Assembly (NCBI GenBank): GCA_028286665.1
Contig: JAQBRD010000013.1
Span: 1-49,281, forward strand
Source: Candidatus Tayloriibacteriota bacterium
Lineage (GTDB): Bacteria > Patescibacteriota > Minisyncoccia > Phycocordibacterales > PALSA-1337
Length of the DNA stretch: 49,281 nt
Reading direction: 5' to 3'
Positions 41,470-49,281 of this stretch are shown here, piece by piece (position 1 is the stretch's first letter; every line of letters begins with the position of its first letter). The notes below the pieces were generated by a model. It saw nothing but the letters and a program-made list of their open reading frames with translations, was not told the origin of the DNA and searched no databases. A program made the position numbers and the translations under genes.

Positions 41470-41498
41470 CATCCGCAGAACTGAATGATCAAAAAAGA

Positions 41499-42236
41499 TT
41501 AGAGGAAAATAACGAGCGAGATCGCTGAAACTACCGCAGTCTCCGCACGAAGAATCTGGGGTCCCATCGAAAGCATGGCGATCCCTTTTTCTTTGAAAAG
41601 GTCGAGTTCTTTCTGAGACCAGCCGCCTTCAGGCCCTATGTATGTGATTGTCTTTTTGTCTTTGATCCATGGAGCTGCAGCTGTTTCACCGTCAATGCGA
41701 AACAGGGGCGCAGTCGGTTCCCACGCCAGTGATTGTTTCGCGGATTCTGGCGTTCCTGAGAAAATCTCGATCGTCTCATCGAGTGAAACAGCATCGTGTA
41801 GGGTCGGCAGCGTTGCCCTGCCCGACTGTTCCGCGGCTTCAATGATGATCTTATGAAGGCGCTCGATATTGATATTCTTCTTTTCGCTCCGTTCAGCGAT
41901 GATCGGTACGATTTGTGAAACGCCGAGCTCTGTCGCTTTCTGCGCGATCCATTCGAAGGTATCCTTCTTCACGAGCGCAGCGCAAAGGATGGTTTCACGT
42001 TTCGCAACGACCATGTTCGTGCGAACCTCGAGGATTTTGGCAGCAGCTCCTCCGTCATCATCGTAACTCTCAATCTCGCAGACGAAATCAGATCCGCTTC
42101 CATCGAACAGAATAACTTGGTCTCCGGTCTTGAACCGAAAAACCTTCCTCCACTGGTCGGCTCCCCCGTAACGGGTGAGGGCACCCGCTGCTTGCGGCTC
42201 TATTTTTTCAGCGCTGTAAAATCTATGGAGTCTCAT
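41499..42236 (-). CDS. rsmE: 16S rRNA (uracil-1498-N3)-methyltransferase RsmE
   Basis: A protein of 245 residues of the SPOUT class. The start M-R-L-H-R-F-Y, the mid-segment E-W-I-A-Q-K-A-T-E-L-G-V, and the C-terminal knot motif Y-I-G-P-E-G-G-W-S plus I-L-R-A-E-T-A-V identify RsmE, which methylates the 30S decoding region with S-adenosylmethionine. It is on the opposite strand to its neighbours and convergent with tig. A TATAGA box 8 nt before the ATG suggests a leaderless or very short leader. Confidence 0.95.
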   Translation of the reverse strand: MRLHRFYSAEKIEPQAAGALTRYGGADQWRKVFRFKTGDQVILFDGSGSDFVCEIESYDDDGGAAAKILEVRTNMVVAKRETILCAALVKKDTFEWIAQKATELGVSQIVPIIAERSEKKNINIERLHKIIIEAAEQSGRATLPTLHDAVSLDETIEIFSGTPESAKQSLAWEPTAPLFRIDGETAAAPWIKDKKTITYIGPEGGWSQKELDLFKEKGIAMLSMGPQILRAETAVVSAISLVIFL

Positions 42237-42306
42237 GAGTTCAGTCTATACAAAAGGAGCGGGTTTAGCAAAAGTTCGAAACATGATCCACACCATCAGA
42301 AACTTC

Positions 42307-42334
42307 TTGCGAAACGCATAACATCGGGTATGAT
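42307..42334 (+). promoter_or_regulatory. clpP promoter
   Basis: TTGCGA (42307-42312), a 16-nt spacer and TATGAT (42329-42334), 43 nt before the clpP ATG. Confidence 0.6.
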
Positions 42335-42377
42335 GAGGTTACACCATTAATAAAAACAGCATAAACACCTTACCATC

Positions 42378-42947
42378 ATGTTAATCCCAACAGTCATAGA
42401 AAAGACAAGCTTCGGAGAACGCGCATACGACATTTATTCGCGCCTTCTCAAGGACAACATCATCTTCCTCGGAGGTCCTATAGACGACCATGTCGCGAAC
42501 ATCGTCATCGCGCAGCTCCTCTTTCTTCAATCAGAGGACCCGAAGAAGGACATCAGCCTTTACATCAATTCGCCAGGAGGGTCAGTGACCGCCACCCTCG
42601 CGATGATCGATACCATGAACCACATCAAGAACGACGTATCGACCGTCTGCGTCGGTATGGCAGCTTCCGGCGGAGCACTCGTCCTTTCTGCAGGTGCGAA
42701 GGGCAAGAGATACGCGCTTACGAATTCCGAAGTCATGATCCATCAGCCCCTCGGAGGCGCAGAAGGCCAGGCATCGGACATAGAGATCAGCGCGAAGCAT
42801 ATCCTCAAATTGCGAGAGAACCTCAACAAGATGCTTGCGAAGCATACCGGCCAGCCGTTCGCGAAAGTCGAGAAGGACGTCGACCGAGATTTCTTCATGT
42901 CAGCCGAGGAAGCGAAGAAATATGGCATAATCGACAAAGTACTTTAA
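42378..42947 (+). CDS. clpP: ATP-dependent Clp protease proteolytic subunit
   Basis: A protein of 189 residues. The catalytic triad is Ser97 (M-A-A-S-G-G-A), His122 (M-I-H-Q-P-L-G-G) and Asp171 (D-V-D-R-D-F-F-M). [10 protein letters not shown] near 62 lines the substrate path. The residue after the catalytic Ser is Gly rather than the usual Met. ClpP forms a 14-subunit barrel fed by Clp ATPases. The start L-I-P-T-V-I-E-K-T is typical. No clpX is adjacent. Confidence 0.96.
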   Translation: MLIPTVIEKTSFGERAYDIYSRLLKDNIIFLGGPIDDHVANIVIAQLLFLQSEDPKKDISLYINSPGGSVTATLAMIDTMNHIKNDVSTVCVGMAASGGALVLSAGAKGKRYALTNSEVMIHQPLGGAEGQASDIEISAKHILKLRENLNKMLAKHTGQPFAKVEKDVDRDFFMSAEEAKKYGIIDKVL

Positions 42948-43132
42948 TTGTGATACGGTACGAGAGTACTTATATTAATTTAATTTTGAATCCGTCTTTC
43001 CGAGGCTTACCTAATGAATCGCTTGCACCCACGAATATATCCATGAAACAATCCCAGTCGCGTCACACCGTTTCAATCCGCATTCACATAGATACATTAC
43101 TATAGTCAGTTAGGGCGAATTCGCCATTCGCA

Positions 43133-44662
43133 ATGTCATTAAAACTCGTCGCACTATTCCTCGCCCTCGCAGGCGTCGCAGGAATCGCAATCGGCTACTA
43201 TTTGCGGCTCATCATCTCCCTCGGAAAAAAGGGCTCGATGGAAATCGAGATAAAGGAGATGCTCCTGGGCGCGAAAGAAGAAGCAAAGAAGGTCGCCGCA
43301 GAAGCAGAATCGAAGACCAATAAATTCGCAGAAGAAGTCCGTCAGGATCTGAAAGAAAGAGAAGAGAAGAACAAGCAGGCTGAAACGCGACTCATCAAGA
43401 AAGAGGACCTGCTCGACCATCGGCAGACCGAGATCGACAAGGAAGTCGAGATCATCAAGGGCAAGATCAATGAGATCCGCCAGATCAAGGAGCGCGCGGA
43501 CAAGCTCGAACTCGACAAGAAAGCAGAGCTCGAGCGCGTCGCGAAGCTGTCATCAGAAGATGCGAAGAACGAGCTCCTGAAGACCGTCGAGAAGAACGCC
43601 GAAAGCGATCTGATCGTCCGCATCCAGAAGCTTGAGCAGTCAGGAGAAGAGATACTCGAGCAGAAAGCGAAGGACATCCTCGCCATCTCGATCCAGCGTC
43701 TCGCGAACTCAGTCGCGTCAGACATCATGTCGACGAGCGTCGTCATCCCGAATGACGAGATCAAGGGAAAGATCATCGGAAAGGAAGGACGCAACATCAA
43801 AGCCTTCGAGCGAATGACTGGCGTCGAAGTGATCGTCGATGATACTCCGGGAACAATCACCATCTCTTCATTCGATCCTGTCCGGCGCCATGTCGCGAAA
43901 CAGGCGCTCGAGGAGCTCATCAAGGACGGCAGGATCCAGCCGGCGAAGATCGAGAAGACCGTCGAAGATGCGAAGAATTCGATCAACAAGACCATCAAGG
44001 AAAAGGGAGAGCAGGCAGCATACGAATGCGGAGTCATCGGACTCGATCCGCGCATTCTCCTCATTCTCGGACGGCTTCATTTCCGAACGAGCTACGGTCA
44101 GAATGTCCTCCGCCACTCCATCGAGATGTCGCACATCGCAGGAATGATCGCTGAAGAAATAAAAGCCAACGTGGCGGTAGCGAAGGCAGGCGCCCTTCTT
44201 CACGATCTCGGCAAGGCGCTCGATCATGAAGTCGCTGGCACGCATGTCGAGATCGGCCGACGCATCCTCCAGAAATTCGGCGCGAGCGAAGATATCGTGA
44301 AAGCGATGCAGGCGCATCATGAAGAATATCCATATGAAACAGTCGAATCGCGAATAGTCCAGGCCGCAGATGCGATCTCAGGATCACGCCCAGGAGCTCG
44401 CAGCGACAGCATCGAGAATTATCTCAAGCGCCTCGGAGACCTCGAAGCGATCGCCAACGGCTTCAAAGGCGTCGAGAAGTCATATGCTCTCCAGGCTGGC
44501 CGCGAGATCCGCATATTCGTCACCCCAGAAGCGCTCTCAGACCTCGAATCCAGGAATCTCGCCCGCGATATCGCCCTGAAGATCGAGAAGGATCTCAAAT
44601 ATCCAGGCGAAATCAAAGTCACCGTCATCCGCGAGCTCCGAGCGATCGATTTCGCGAGATAG
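43133..44662 (+). CDS. rny: Ribonuclease Y
   Basis: A protein of 509 residues that starts mRNA decay. It has an N-terminal transmembrane helix (about 4-28), a long charged coiled coil (30-190), a KH domain (I-I-G-K-E-G-R-N-I-K-A-F near 218) and an HD domain (A-L-L-H-D-L-G-K-A-L-D near 350) that holds two metal ions. Length and order match the family. A 12-bp palindrome GGCGAATTCGCC at 43114-43125 lies just before the ATG and may be a control element. A strong terminator follows. Confidence 0.96.
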   Translation: MSLKLVALFLALAGVAGIAIGYYLRLIISLGKKGSMEIEIKEMLLGAKEEAKKVAAEAESKTNKFAEEVRQDLKEREEKNKQAETRLIKKEDLLDHRQTEIDKEVEIIKGKINEIRQIKERADKLELDKKAELERVAKLSSEDAKNELLKTVEKNAESDLIVRIQKLEQSGEEILEQKAKDILAISIQRLANSVASDIMSTSVVIPNDEIKGKIIGKEGRNIKAFERMTGVEVIVDDTPGTITISSFDPVRRHVAKQALEELIKDGRIQPAKIEKTVEDAKNSINKTIKEKGEQAAYECGVIGLDPRILLILGRLHFRTSYGQNVLRHSIEMSHIAGMIAEEIKANVAVAKAGALLHDLGKALDHEVAGTHVEIGRRILQKFGASEDIVKAMQAHHEEYPYETVESRIVQAADAISGSRPGARSDSIENYLKRLGDLEAIANGFKGVEKSYALQAGREIRIFVTPEALSDLESRNLARDIALKIEKDLKYPGEIKVTVIRELRAIDFAR

Positions 44663-44682
44663 ACGAAGCAGAGCGGAGAAAG

Positions 44683-44720
44683 AAAAGGAGCGATTTCAAA
44701 AATCGCTCCTTTTCTTTTTG
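44683..44720 (+). terminator. Intrinsic terminator after rny
   Basis: Stem AAAAGGAGCGATTT-CAA-AAATCGCTCCTTTT followed by CTTTTTG. Confidence 0.92.
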
Positions 44721-44815
44721 AAGACGCAGTATTGACATATGAGCCAATAACGGGTAATTTCAGCATATAGGAAGGGCTGTGTGGCCCTTTTATACTGTTC
44801 GTTCGTCGTCAACAA

Positions 44816-46315
44816 ATGCAGAATCGGCACAAAGTTATGAAAACAGCAACTCAGTTTCAGTCATCAGTCTTCGCAATCGGTCAATTGAATCTCAGCACCG
44901 GGTGCGAACAGATCGTCGTCGGCGGAAGGGATCGCTTCAAGCTCCTCCCCGCTGCCTTCGATAACAGCAACGTCCAGAAAATCGCATTCATCGGCTGGGG
45001 CAAGCAAGCTCCGGCGCAGGCCTGCAACCTCAGGGATTCGCTCCTCGAGTGCGGCAGCAAAGTGATCGTATCAGTCGGCCTGCGAAGCAATTCGCCGAGC
45101 CGCGCTGATGCCCGAGAAAAAGGGTTCACTGAAGCTTCAGGAACGCTCGGAGATATCGAGACGGTCGTCAGCGATGCGGATCTCGTGATCCTCCTCATCG
45201 AAGATCGCGCGCAAGTCAGCCGCTGGAAACAGATCATCGGATACATGAAGCCGTGCGCAACGCTCGGCTTGTCCCATGGATTCCTCATCGGCCGTCTGCA
45301 ATCGATCGGCGAAGTGCTCCGCGACGATATCAATGTGATCATGGTCGCTCCGAAAGGAGTCGGCAGCTCGGTTCGCGACCTGTATCTGAAAGGTCGGGAT
45401 ACCAACGGTGCCGGAATCAATGCCAGCGTAGCGATCTTCCAGGATGTTACCGGCAATGCTCTCGACGTCGCGCTTGCGTGGTCGATAGGCATCGGTTCGC
45501 CGATGACGTTCTTCACCACGATGATCCATGAAGTAATCAGCGATCTGACTGGCGAGCGAGCAGGGTTGCTTGCTGGACCGTGGGGATTGACCGAAGCCCG
45601 CTACAAGGCGCTCCGCGCCGTGGACATCGCGCCAATACCCTCATTCCTCCAGTCAGCAAAAGGACTTACGGGCATCGTGACGAAACTCATCTCAGAATAC
45701 GGCCTCCTCGGTTTCTATGAGAATCTCGAAACCCAATTCCAACCTGCTTTCGAACGAGGCTACATCCAGGCATATGCGGGATCGAAAAGACTCGTTGAGA
45801 AGATCTACGAGCACGTAGAATCGGGGCAGGAGATATCAGACGTGATTCTTGCGACTGATGCGTTGGAAACGACTCCGATGTCGCAGGTCGACAAAGGCGA
45901 AATGTGGACTGTCGCGCGCGAGGAGGGGCTTTATGGCCAAGATGTTCCCATGACCGAAAGACTCGCCTACACCGCCGGCATGTACATCGCAATGCTCATG
46001 GCGGGGATCGAAGTTCTCATCGCGAAAGGCCACAGCGGTTCGGAAGCCATCAATGAACAGCTTATCGAAGGGATCGATTCGCTCAATCAGCTCATGGACC
46101 GAAGCGGAATCGCCAACATGGTCGATAGCTGTTCGAAGACAGCTCGCATCGGCACCCGCACATGGGGTCCCGAATATGAGGAAATGTTCACGAAAGCCCA
46201 CGGCATTCCGACTGAAGGCAATGAAGGAATTTTCCAAAACTTCCTCAGAAGTCCTTTCCACGAAGATATCGAAGAGTGCTACAAGCTTCGTCCGTCTGTT
46301 CGTCTGGTTCAATAA
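44816..46315 (+). CDS. ilvC: Ketol-acid reductoisomerase, plant-type (class II)
   Basis: A protein of 499 residues. It converts acetolactate or acetohydroxybutyrate to dihydroxy acids in valine, leucine and isoleucine synthesis, using NADPH and Mg2+. The Rossmann motif I-A-F-I-G-W-G-K-Q-A-P-A-Q-A is at 56-69. Conserved residues are His154 (L-S-H-G-F-L), Lys180 (A-P-K-G-V-G), Asp243 and Glu247 (S-D-L-T-G-E-R), and Glu414/Glu418 (I-N-E-Q-L-I-E). Length and segments such as G-A-G-I-N-A-S and A-R-I-G-T-R-T-W match the long class II enzyme of plants and a minority of bacteria, not the 330-residue class I. The start may instead be the ATG at 44837. No other ilv genes are present here. Confidence 0.93.
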   Translation: MQNRHKVMKTATQFQSSVFAIGQLNLSTGCEQIVVGGRDRFKLLPAAFDNSNVQKIAFIGWGKQAPAQACNLRDSLLECGSKVIVSVGLRSNSPSRADAREKGFTEASGTLGDIETVVSDADLVILLIEDRAQVSRWKQIIGYMKPCATLGLSHGFLIGRLQSIGEVLRDDINVIMVAPKGVGSSVRDLYLKGRDTNGAGINASVAIFQDVTGNALDVALAWSIGIGSPMTFFTTMIHEVISDLTGERAGLLAGPWGLTEARYKALRAVDIAPIPSFLQSAKGLTGIVTKLISEYGLLGFYENLETQFQPAFERGYIQAYAGSKRLVEKIYEHVESGQEISDVILATDALETTPMSQVDKGEMWTVAREEGLYGQDVPMTERLAYTAGMYIAMLMAGIEVLIAKGHSGSEAINEQLIEGIDSLNQLMDRSGIANMVDSCSKTARIGTRTWGPEYEEMFTKAHGIPTEGNEGIFQNFLRSPFHEDIEECYKLRPSVRLVQ

Positions 46316-46353
46316 CCGTCGATATCGATATCTGTCATTTGTTTGTTATCCAA

Positions 46354-46386
46354 GCCTCCCGTACGAAAGTGCGGGAGGTCTTTATT
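46354..46386 (+). terminator. Intrinsic terminator after ilvC
   Basis: Stem GCCTCCCGTAC-GAAA-GTGCGGGAGGT with two G-T pairs and a GNRA loop, followed by CTTTATTTT. Confidence 0.85.
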
Positions 46387-46439
46387 TTACACACTGAATT
46401 TTGCCAAATCATCCTATTCATGTCGCTATTTTCGCCCTA

Positions 46440-46467
46440 TTGCGCAAAAAATGGCCTGTTATATAAT
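46440..46467 (+). promoter_or_regulatory. Promoter of the HU gene
   Basis: TTGCGC (46440-46445), a 16-nt spacer and a perfect TATAAT (46462-46467). It gives a leader of about 75 nt before the HU ATG. Confidence 0.7.
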
Positions 46468-46546
46468 GATTAGCGAGGTTAGAACTCAAATGCTCTTGCG
46501 GAAGCGGGCGCATAGAGTGGATCAATTATTAGTAACTACAAAAACT

Positions 46547-46819
46547 ATGAATAAAGCAGGAATCGTAGATGCAGTGCACGCAGTATTGGGCGGAACAAAG
46601 GTACAGGCAGAGCAGGCAGTAGAAGCGGCTCTCACTGCTATCGTCTCATCTCTCAAGAAGGGCGATGAAGTTTCTATCGCAGGCCTCGGCATCTTCTCAG
46701 TGAAGCAGCGAGCTGCGCGAGAAGCTCGAAATCCTCGAACAGGCGAGGCTATCAAGGTTCCAGCTATGAAGGTCCCTAAGTTCCGAGCAGCAAAGGCTCT
46801 CAAGGACGCTGTTAAATAA
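46547..46819 (+). CDS. hup: HU-family DNA-binding protein
   Basis: A protein of 90 residues, the standard HU length. M-N-K-A-G-I-V-D-A-V near the start, G-L-G-I-F-S-V near 45 and the DNA-binding arm R-N-P-R-T-G-E-A-I-K-V-P-A at 56-68 are diagnostic. HU bends DNA and compacts the nucleoid. All five arginines are CGA, in keeping with high expression. The frame is open upstream to 46343 but that stretch contains the promoter, so the ATG at 46547 was chosen. Confidence 0.96.
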   Translation: MNKAGIVDAVHAVLGGTKVQAEQAVEAALTAIVSSLKKGDEVSIAGLGIFSVKQRAAREARNPRTGEAIKVPAMKVPKFRAAKALKDAVK

Positions 46820-46865
46820 AGCGTCGATTCTCTCTTTAGATTTCGCTCGAGCGAATCCTAATAGC

Positions 46866-46902
46866 AAAAAACCGCTTCAGTCGTAAGACTGAGCGGTTTT
46901 TC
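46866..46902. terminator. Bidirectional intrinsic terminator after HU
   Basis: Stem AAAACCGCTTCAGTC-GTAA-GACTGAGCGGTTTT with one bulged T, with A and T runs on either side. It separates HU from the convergent secreted-protein gene. Confidence 0.9.
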
Positions 46903-46910
46903 GCTGCGGC

Positions 46911-47498
46911 TTATCGCCAATTCATCGGTGCCATCGACGGATCATGCATGTTGGCACGCTGAGAATAGCCGACATTCACATTTCCGCTATTCACGCTATA
47001 CGGCCTGATGCCGGTCCGTCCTTGATTTGCCACTCGCTGCCGCGCTATGTCTTCATTCGTGAATACCCCGGAAACCTGATCTCGACCAGCAGCACCAGGA
47101 CCCTGCCTGTCGTTGACGTTCGCATAAAGCCAGTTGCCGACCTGACCAGGATTGCTCGAAGATATGACTGGGCCTGCAAAATAGACATTTCTGCCATTGC
47201 CTGAAACATATCTCGCATCGACGACATATGTGTTGTTCATATAATCAGTGTACGTCATCTGGCCGCTTCCCTGGCAGCCGACGACCTGTCCCCTGCTCAT
47301 TCCGCAGGAATCCGATGTGGAATTTACTGAAAAATCAAAATTGCGCTGGCCTCCCTGAATATTGGCGCCGGCATTGCCGTTTATAGAAACAGGCTGCTGT
47401 CGTCGCGCTGCAGCTGAAGCGCCAGAGGGAAAAGCGAGCACGAGCGCAAGCGTGAGCATTCCGAGCATCGTACCGCTGAATCGAATGTTATTTTTCAT
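46911..47498 (-). CDS. Secreted protein of unknown function, paralog A
   Basis: A protein of 195 residues with a signal peptide ending near A-S-A-A (about residue 30). It aligns over almost its whole mature length with the neighbour at 47524: D-F-S-V-x-S, then D-x-C, V-V-G-C-x-G-S-G, T-Y-T-D, Y-V-S-G-x-G, F-A-G, S-N-P-x-x-V-G-N-W-L, V-S-G-V-F-x-N-E. Two conserved cysteines may form a disulfide. The C-terminal 20 residues are an extra polar tail. No known domain was recognised. It starts 25 nt after its paralog, probably cotranscribed. Confidence 0.75.
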   Translation of the reverse strand: MKNNIRFSGTMLGMLTLALVLAFPSGASAAARRQQPVSINGNAGANIQGGQRNFDFSVNSTSDSCGMSRGQVVGCQGSGQMTYTDYMNNTYVVDARYVSGNGRNVYFAGPVISSSNPGQVGNWLYANVNDRQGPGAAGRDQVSGVFTNEDIARQRVANQGRTGIRPYSVNSGNVNVGYSQRANMHDPSMAPMNWR

Positions 47499-47523
47499 TT
47501 TGTAGAAATTATTGGCTAGATTT

Positions 47524-48051
47524 TTATTTATTGCGTACTTTTACATCTCCCGAGGAGATCGCATACGGACCCTCCCCTGTCTGATTATGGATCGCGACTC
47601 TCAGACGCGATGAGACCTCATTGCTGAATACTCCGGAAACCATATCCTCTCCGACCCCACGCTTCTCATTATCTGTGACCTGCGCAAAGAGCCAGTTGCC
47701 GACCCAGTCAGGATTGCTTGCCGCGAAGATTCTTCCGGCAAACCAAACGTCATTTCCCTGGCCGGAAACATATGCAACTTCTACCGAATAGCTGTTCTTC
47801 TGATCGTCCGTATATGTGAGATGCCCGCTGCCTGCACAGCCTACGACATCTGAGCCTCTCAGCTCGCAAATATCCCCTATCGAGCGAACCGAGAAGTCCA
47901 CCATTCTATTGCCGCCAAGCGCGGTGAAATCGACGCGCCCCGAGGCGGAACTCTGAACCTTCGCAGCGGAAGCGTCGACTGGAAGAAAAGCTGCTGCTGA
48001 AAAAAGAGCCGCCCCGAAAATCGCACCCGTATAAAAATTTCGTATTTTCAT
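47524..48051 (-). CDS. Secreted protein of unknown function, paralog B
   Basis: A protein of 175 residues with a signal peptide (about 1-30, ending D-A-S-A-A). The mature part shares with paralog A the segments V-D-F-S-V-R-S, I-C-E-L-R-G-S-D-V-V-G-C-A-G-S-G, L-T-Y-T-D, Y-V-S-G-Q-G, F-A-G-R-I and V-S-G-V-F-S-N-E. The regular polar-hydrophobic pattern suggests a beta-sandwich. The frame is open upstream to 48120, but the signal peptide begins at the ATG at 48051. A recent tandem duplication is the simplest explanation for the pair. Confidence 0.75.
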   Translation of the reverse strand: MKIRNFYTGAIFGAALFSAAAFLPVDASAAKVQSSASGRVDFTALGGNRMVDFSVRSIGDICELRGSDVVGCAGSGHLTYTDDQKNSYSVEVAYVSGQGNDVWFAGRIFAASNPDWVGNWLFAQVTDNEKRGVGEDMVSGVFSNEVSSRLRVAIHNQTGEGPYAISSGDVKVRNK

Positions 48052-48150
48052 ATGTAGATGGAAACTTATTAGTAAAAACCTACCCGCGCAGTTGCGAATA
48101 TGAGCCGTTTTATACGGCATAGTATTACAAAGGAAAATCGATACTCGAAA

Positions 48151-49281
48151 TTATCTGCTGAGTTGCTTTGTTTTTCCTTCCTTAATAATGAAGAGTGAGT
48201 AGTGTGAATCGGTCCGGTCGTTCGAAGCATCAAAAGAGATCTTTCCGCTTAGGCCCTGATATGCAGCATTCTTAAGATGCTGCCGGACTTTATCCGAAGA
48301 ATCCTCACCAGCAGATCTCAAGGCCTCAGCAATGAGTTTTATAGCGTCATATTCAGCTGCACAAATATTTATTTGGGGACATTCAGCCCCGTATCTTTCC
48401 TTGTATTTCGAAAGCGGGACTGAGAGATCTTTTGATGTCTGGAATACATAATCCCCGCCAATCGCCCCTTCGAGCAGCATCGAATGCCCTCTGACGAGCG
48501 ATGCCGCCTTGACGATATTGTCATTCACGAAAAGATTAGGGTGAAATTGCATTTGCTCCATTTGCGTAAGCACGATTTCACCGCTTGGCACCGTCTGAAC
48601 ACTGACAAAGACAACTTCTGGTTTTACGCTTTTGATTTTTGCGATCTGAGAACGGACATCTTTCGATCCTGAAATGAATGATTCGCCACTTACAGCGACG
48701 CCGGTTCCTTCGAGAAAGCCTTCCAATGACAATTTCAAGCCCTTTGCATAGTCCGTCTCTTCATATATGACTCCGACTGTCTTATACCCTTTGCGCACGA
48801 TCTCATCAGCAAGAAGTTTTGCTTCCTGCTTATCTGATGCCCAGTTTCTAAAAAAGTTTGGCGAGATTCCGCTTAGCCTGTCAGCGCTTGTCACCGTACC
48901 GAGAAGAATTGCATTTTTCTTCTGCAGCGTTGGAGCGATGCTCGAAACCGTTCCGCTGCAAGCAACTGAAGTGAATATGCGTACATTATCTTGCGACAAA
49001 AGCTTTTCGAAAGCGGAAAGAGCTGTCTTTGGATCACATTTGTGATCTTCAAAAGCTATTTCCAAAGATTGCCCGTTGATTCCACCGTCTGCATTGATTT
49101 CATCCTGAGCGATCATAGCCATATTCTTTGCAGGCTCGCCATATGTTGCGAGGCCTCCAGACAGTGGTAGTAAAGCGCCTATTCGAATAATGCGCTTGAG
49201 ATTATCCTCTCTGATCCCTGAAAAGAAGTGGACAAGAAGGATAAAGATGACCAGGAAGATCAGAGCTGCAGCCGTATATTT
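48151..49281 (-). CDS. Branched-chain amino acid-type substrate-binding protein, 5' end cut off
   Basis: The last 376 codons of a gene that enters from the right edge. The visible part starts inside a hydrophobic anchor (A-A-L-I-F-L-V-I-F-I-L-L-V-H-F-F), then I-I-R-I-G-A-L-L-P-L-S-G-G-L-A-T-Y-G, M-I-A-Q-D-E-I-N-A-D-G-G-I-N-G and I-A-F-E-D-H-K-C-D-P-K-T, the type I binding-protein signature. It is close in pattern to the SBP at 3928. Any partner TrmB gene would lie outside the window. No transporter genes follow it. Confidence 0.87.
   Translation of the reverse strand, partial: KYTAAALIFLVIFILLVHFFSGIREDNLKRIIRIGALLPLSGGLATYGEPAKNMAMIAQDEINADGGINGQSLEIAFEDHKCDPKTALSAFEKLLSQDNVRIFTSVACSGTVSSIAPTLQKKNAILLGTVTSADRLSGISPNFFRNWASDKQEAKLLADEIVRKGYKTVGVIYEETDYAKGLKLSLEGFLEGTGVAVSGESFISGSKDVRSQIAKIKSVKPEVVFVSVQTVPSGEIVLTQMEQMQFHPNLFVNDNIVKAASLVRGHSMLLEGAIGGDYVFQTSKDLSVPLSKYKERYGAECPQINICAAEYDAIKLIAEALRSAGEDSSDKVRQHLKNAAYQGLSGKISFDASNDRTDSHYSLFIIKEGKTKQLSR

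Noticed and set aside
46343-46546. 68-codon extension of HU
   Set aside because: It overlaps the ilvC terminator and a clear promoter; HU proteins are about 90 residues.
1-49281. UGA recoded as glycine or tryptophan, as in some CPR lineages
   Set aside because: Genes such as the ATPase at 13152 and the Nudix gene at 17155 end in TGA at the expected length, and Trp is UGG.
1-49281. CRISPR arrays, tRNA or rRNA genes, prophage or insertion sequences
   Set aside because: No regular short repeats, no cloverleaf sequences, no transposase or phage proteins were recognised. The only tandem repeats are coding repeats at 25.5-26.8 kb.

Overview
This 49.3 kb window is bacterial and reads throughout in the standard bacterial code; TGA is a true stop, for example in the ATGA overlap at 13152-13155. 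The gene content points to a Candidate Phyla Radiation (Patescibacteria) genome, probably of the Parcubacteria type. The reasons are compact genes, many starts without a Shine-Dalgarno sequence, a minimal type IV pilus cluster, secreted W-x-x-N-I-G-W repeat proteins, a trigger factor without its PPIase domain, a ComEC split over two genes, and many TrmB-type regulators. The lineage is inferred from content; no 16S rRNA gene is present. Highly expressed genes (S12, L28, HU) use CGA for almost every arginine, which is unusual in bacteria.

Region 1 (1-21.6 kb) starts with rpsL-rpsG. It is then dominated by TrmB-family regulators paired with substrate-binding proteins (SBPs). Divergent or tandem pairs lie at 3041/3928 (plus 1861), 9005/10232, 13931/15068 and 19564/20830. 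A TrmB gene at 1060 faces only a 55-codon signal-anchor ORF that may be what is left of an SBP. Only the 13931 SBP has its own ATPase and permease (12403-13901, NitT/TauT type). The branched-chain-amino-acid-type SBPs are orphans with no permease or ATPase here. Housekeeping genes sit between the modules: three Nudix hydrolases, an M50 protease, L28, superoxide dismutase, a split ComEC, RNase HI, a GrpB-like protein and RecJ.

Region 2 (21.6-25.5 kb) holds a HIT protein and a trpB-trpA pair behind a small unknown gene. A clear T-box riboswitch precedes that gene, so this looks like a tRNA-controlled tryptophan synthase operon. A divergent pyroglutamyl peptidase gene has a strong Shine-Dalgarno sequence and a different codon use.

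Region 3 (25.5-36.9 kb, all minus strand) holds a secreted peptidoglycan-binding protein with four tandem repeats, then terC, pgk and tpiA, and a type IV pilus operon. In transcription order the operon is W-x-x-N-I-G-W surface protein, PilB, PilC, three prepilins and a PilX-like protein. The pilus operon runs into tpiA-pgk-terC with very short gaps.

Region 4 (36.9-49.3 kb) is mostly core genes on the plus strand: nusA with an attenuator-like leader, ppa, two small envelope proteins, tig, clpP, rny, a plant-type (class II) ketol-acid reductoisomerase and HU. rsmE is on the minus strand. The window ends with two paralogous secreted proteins of unknown function and another SBP cut by the edge.
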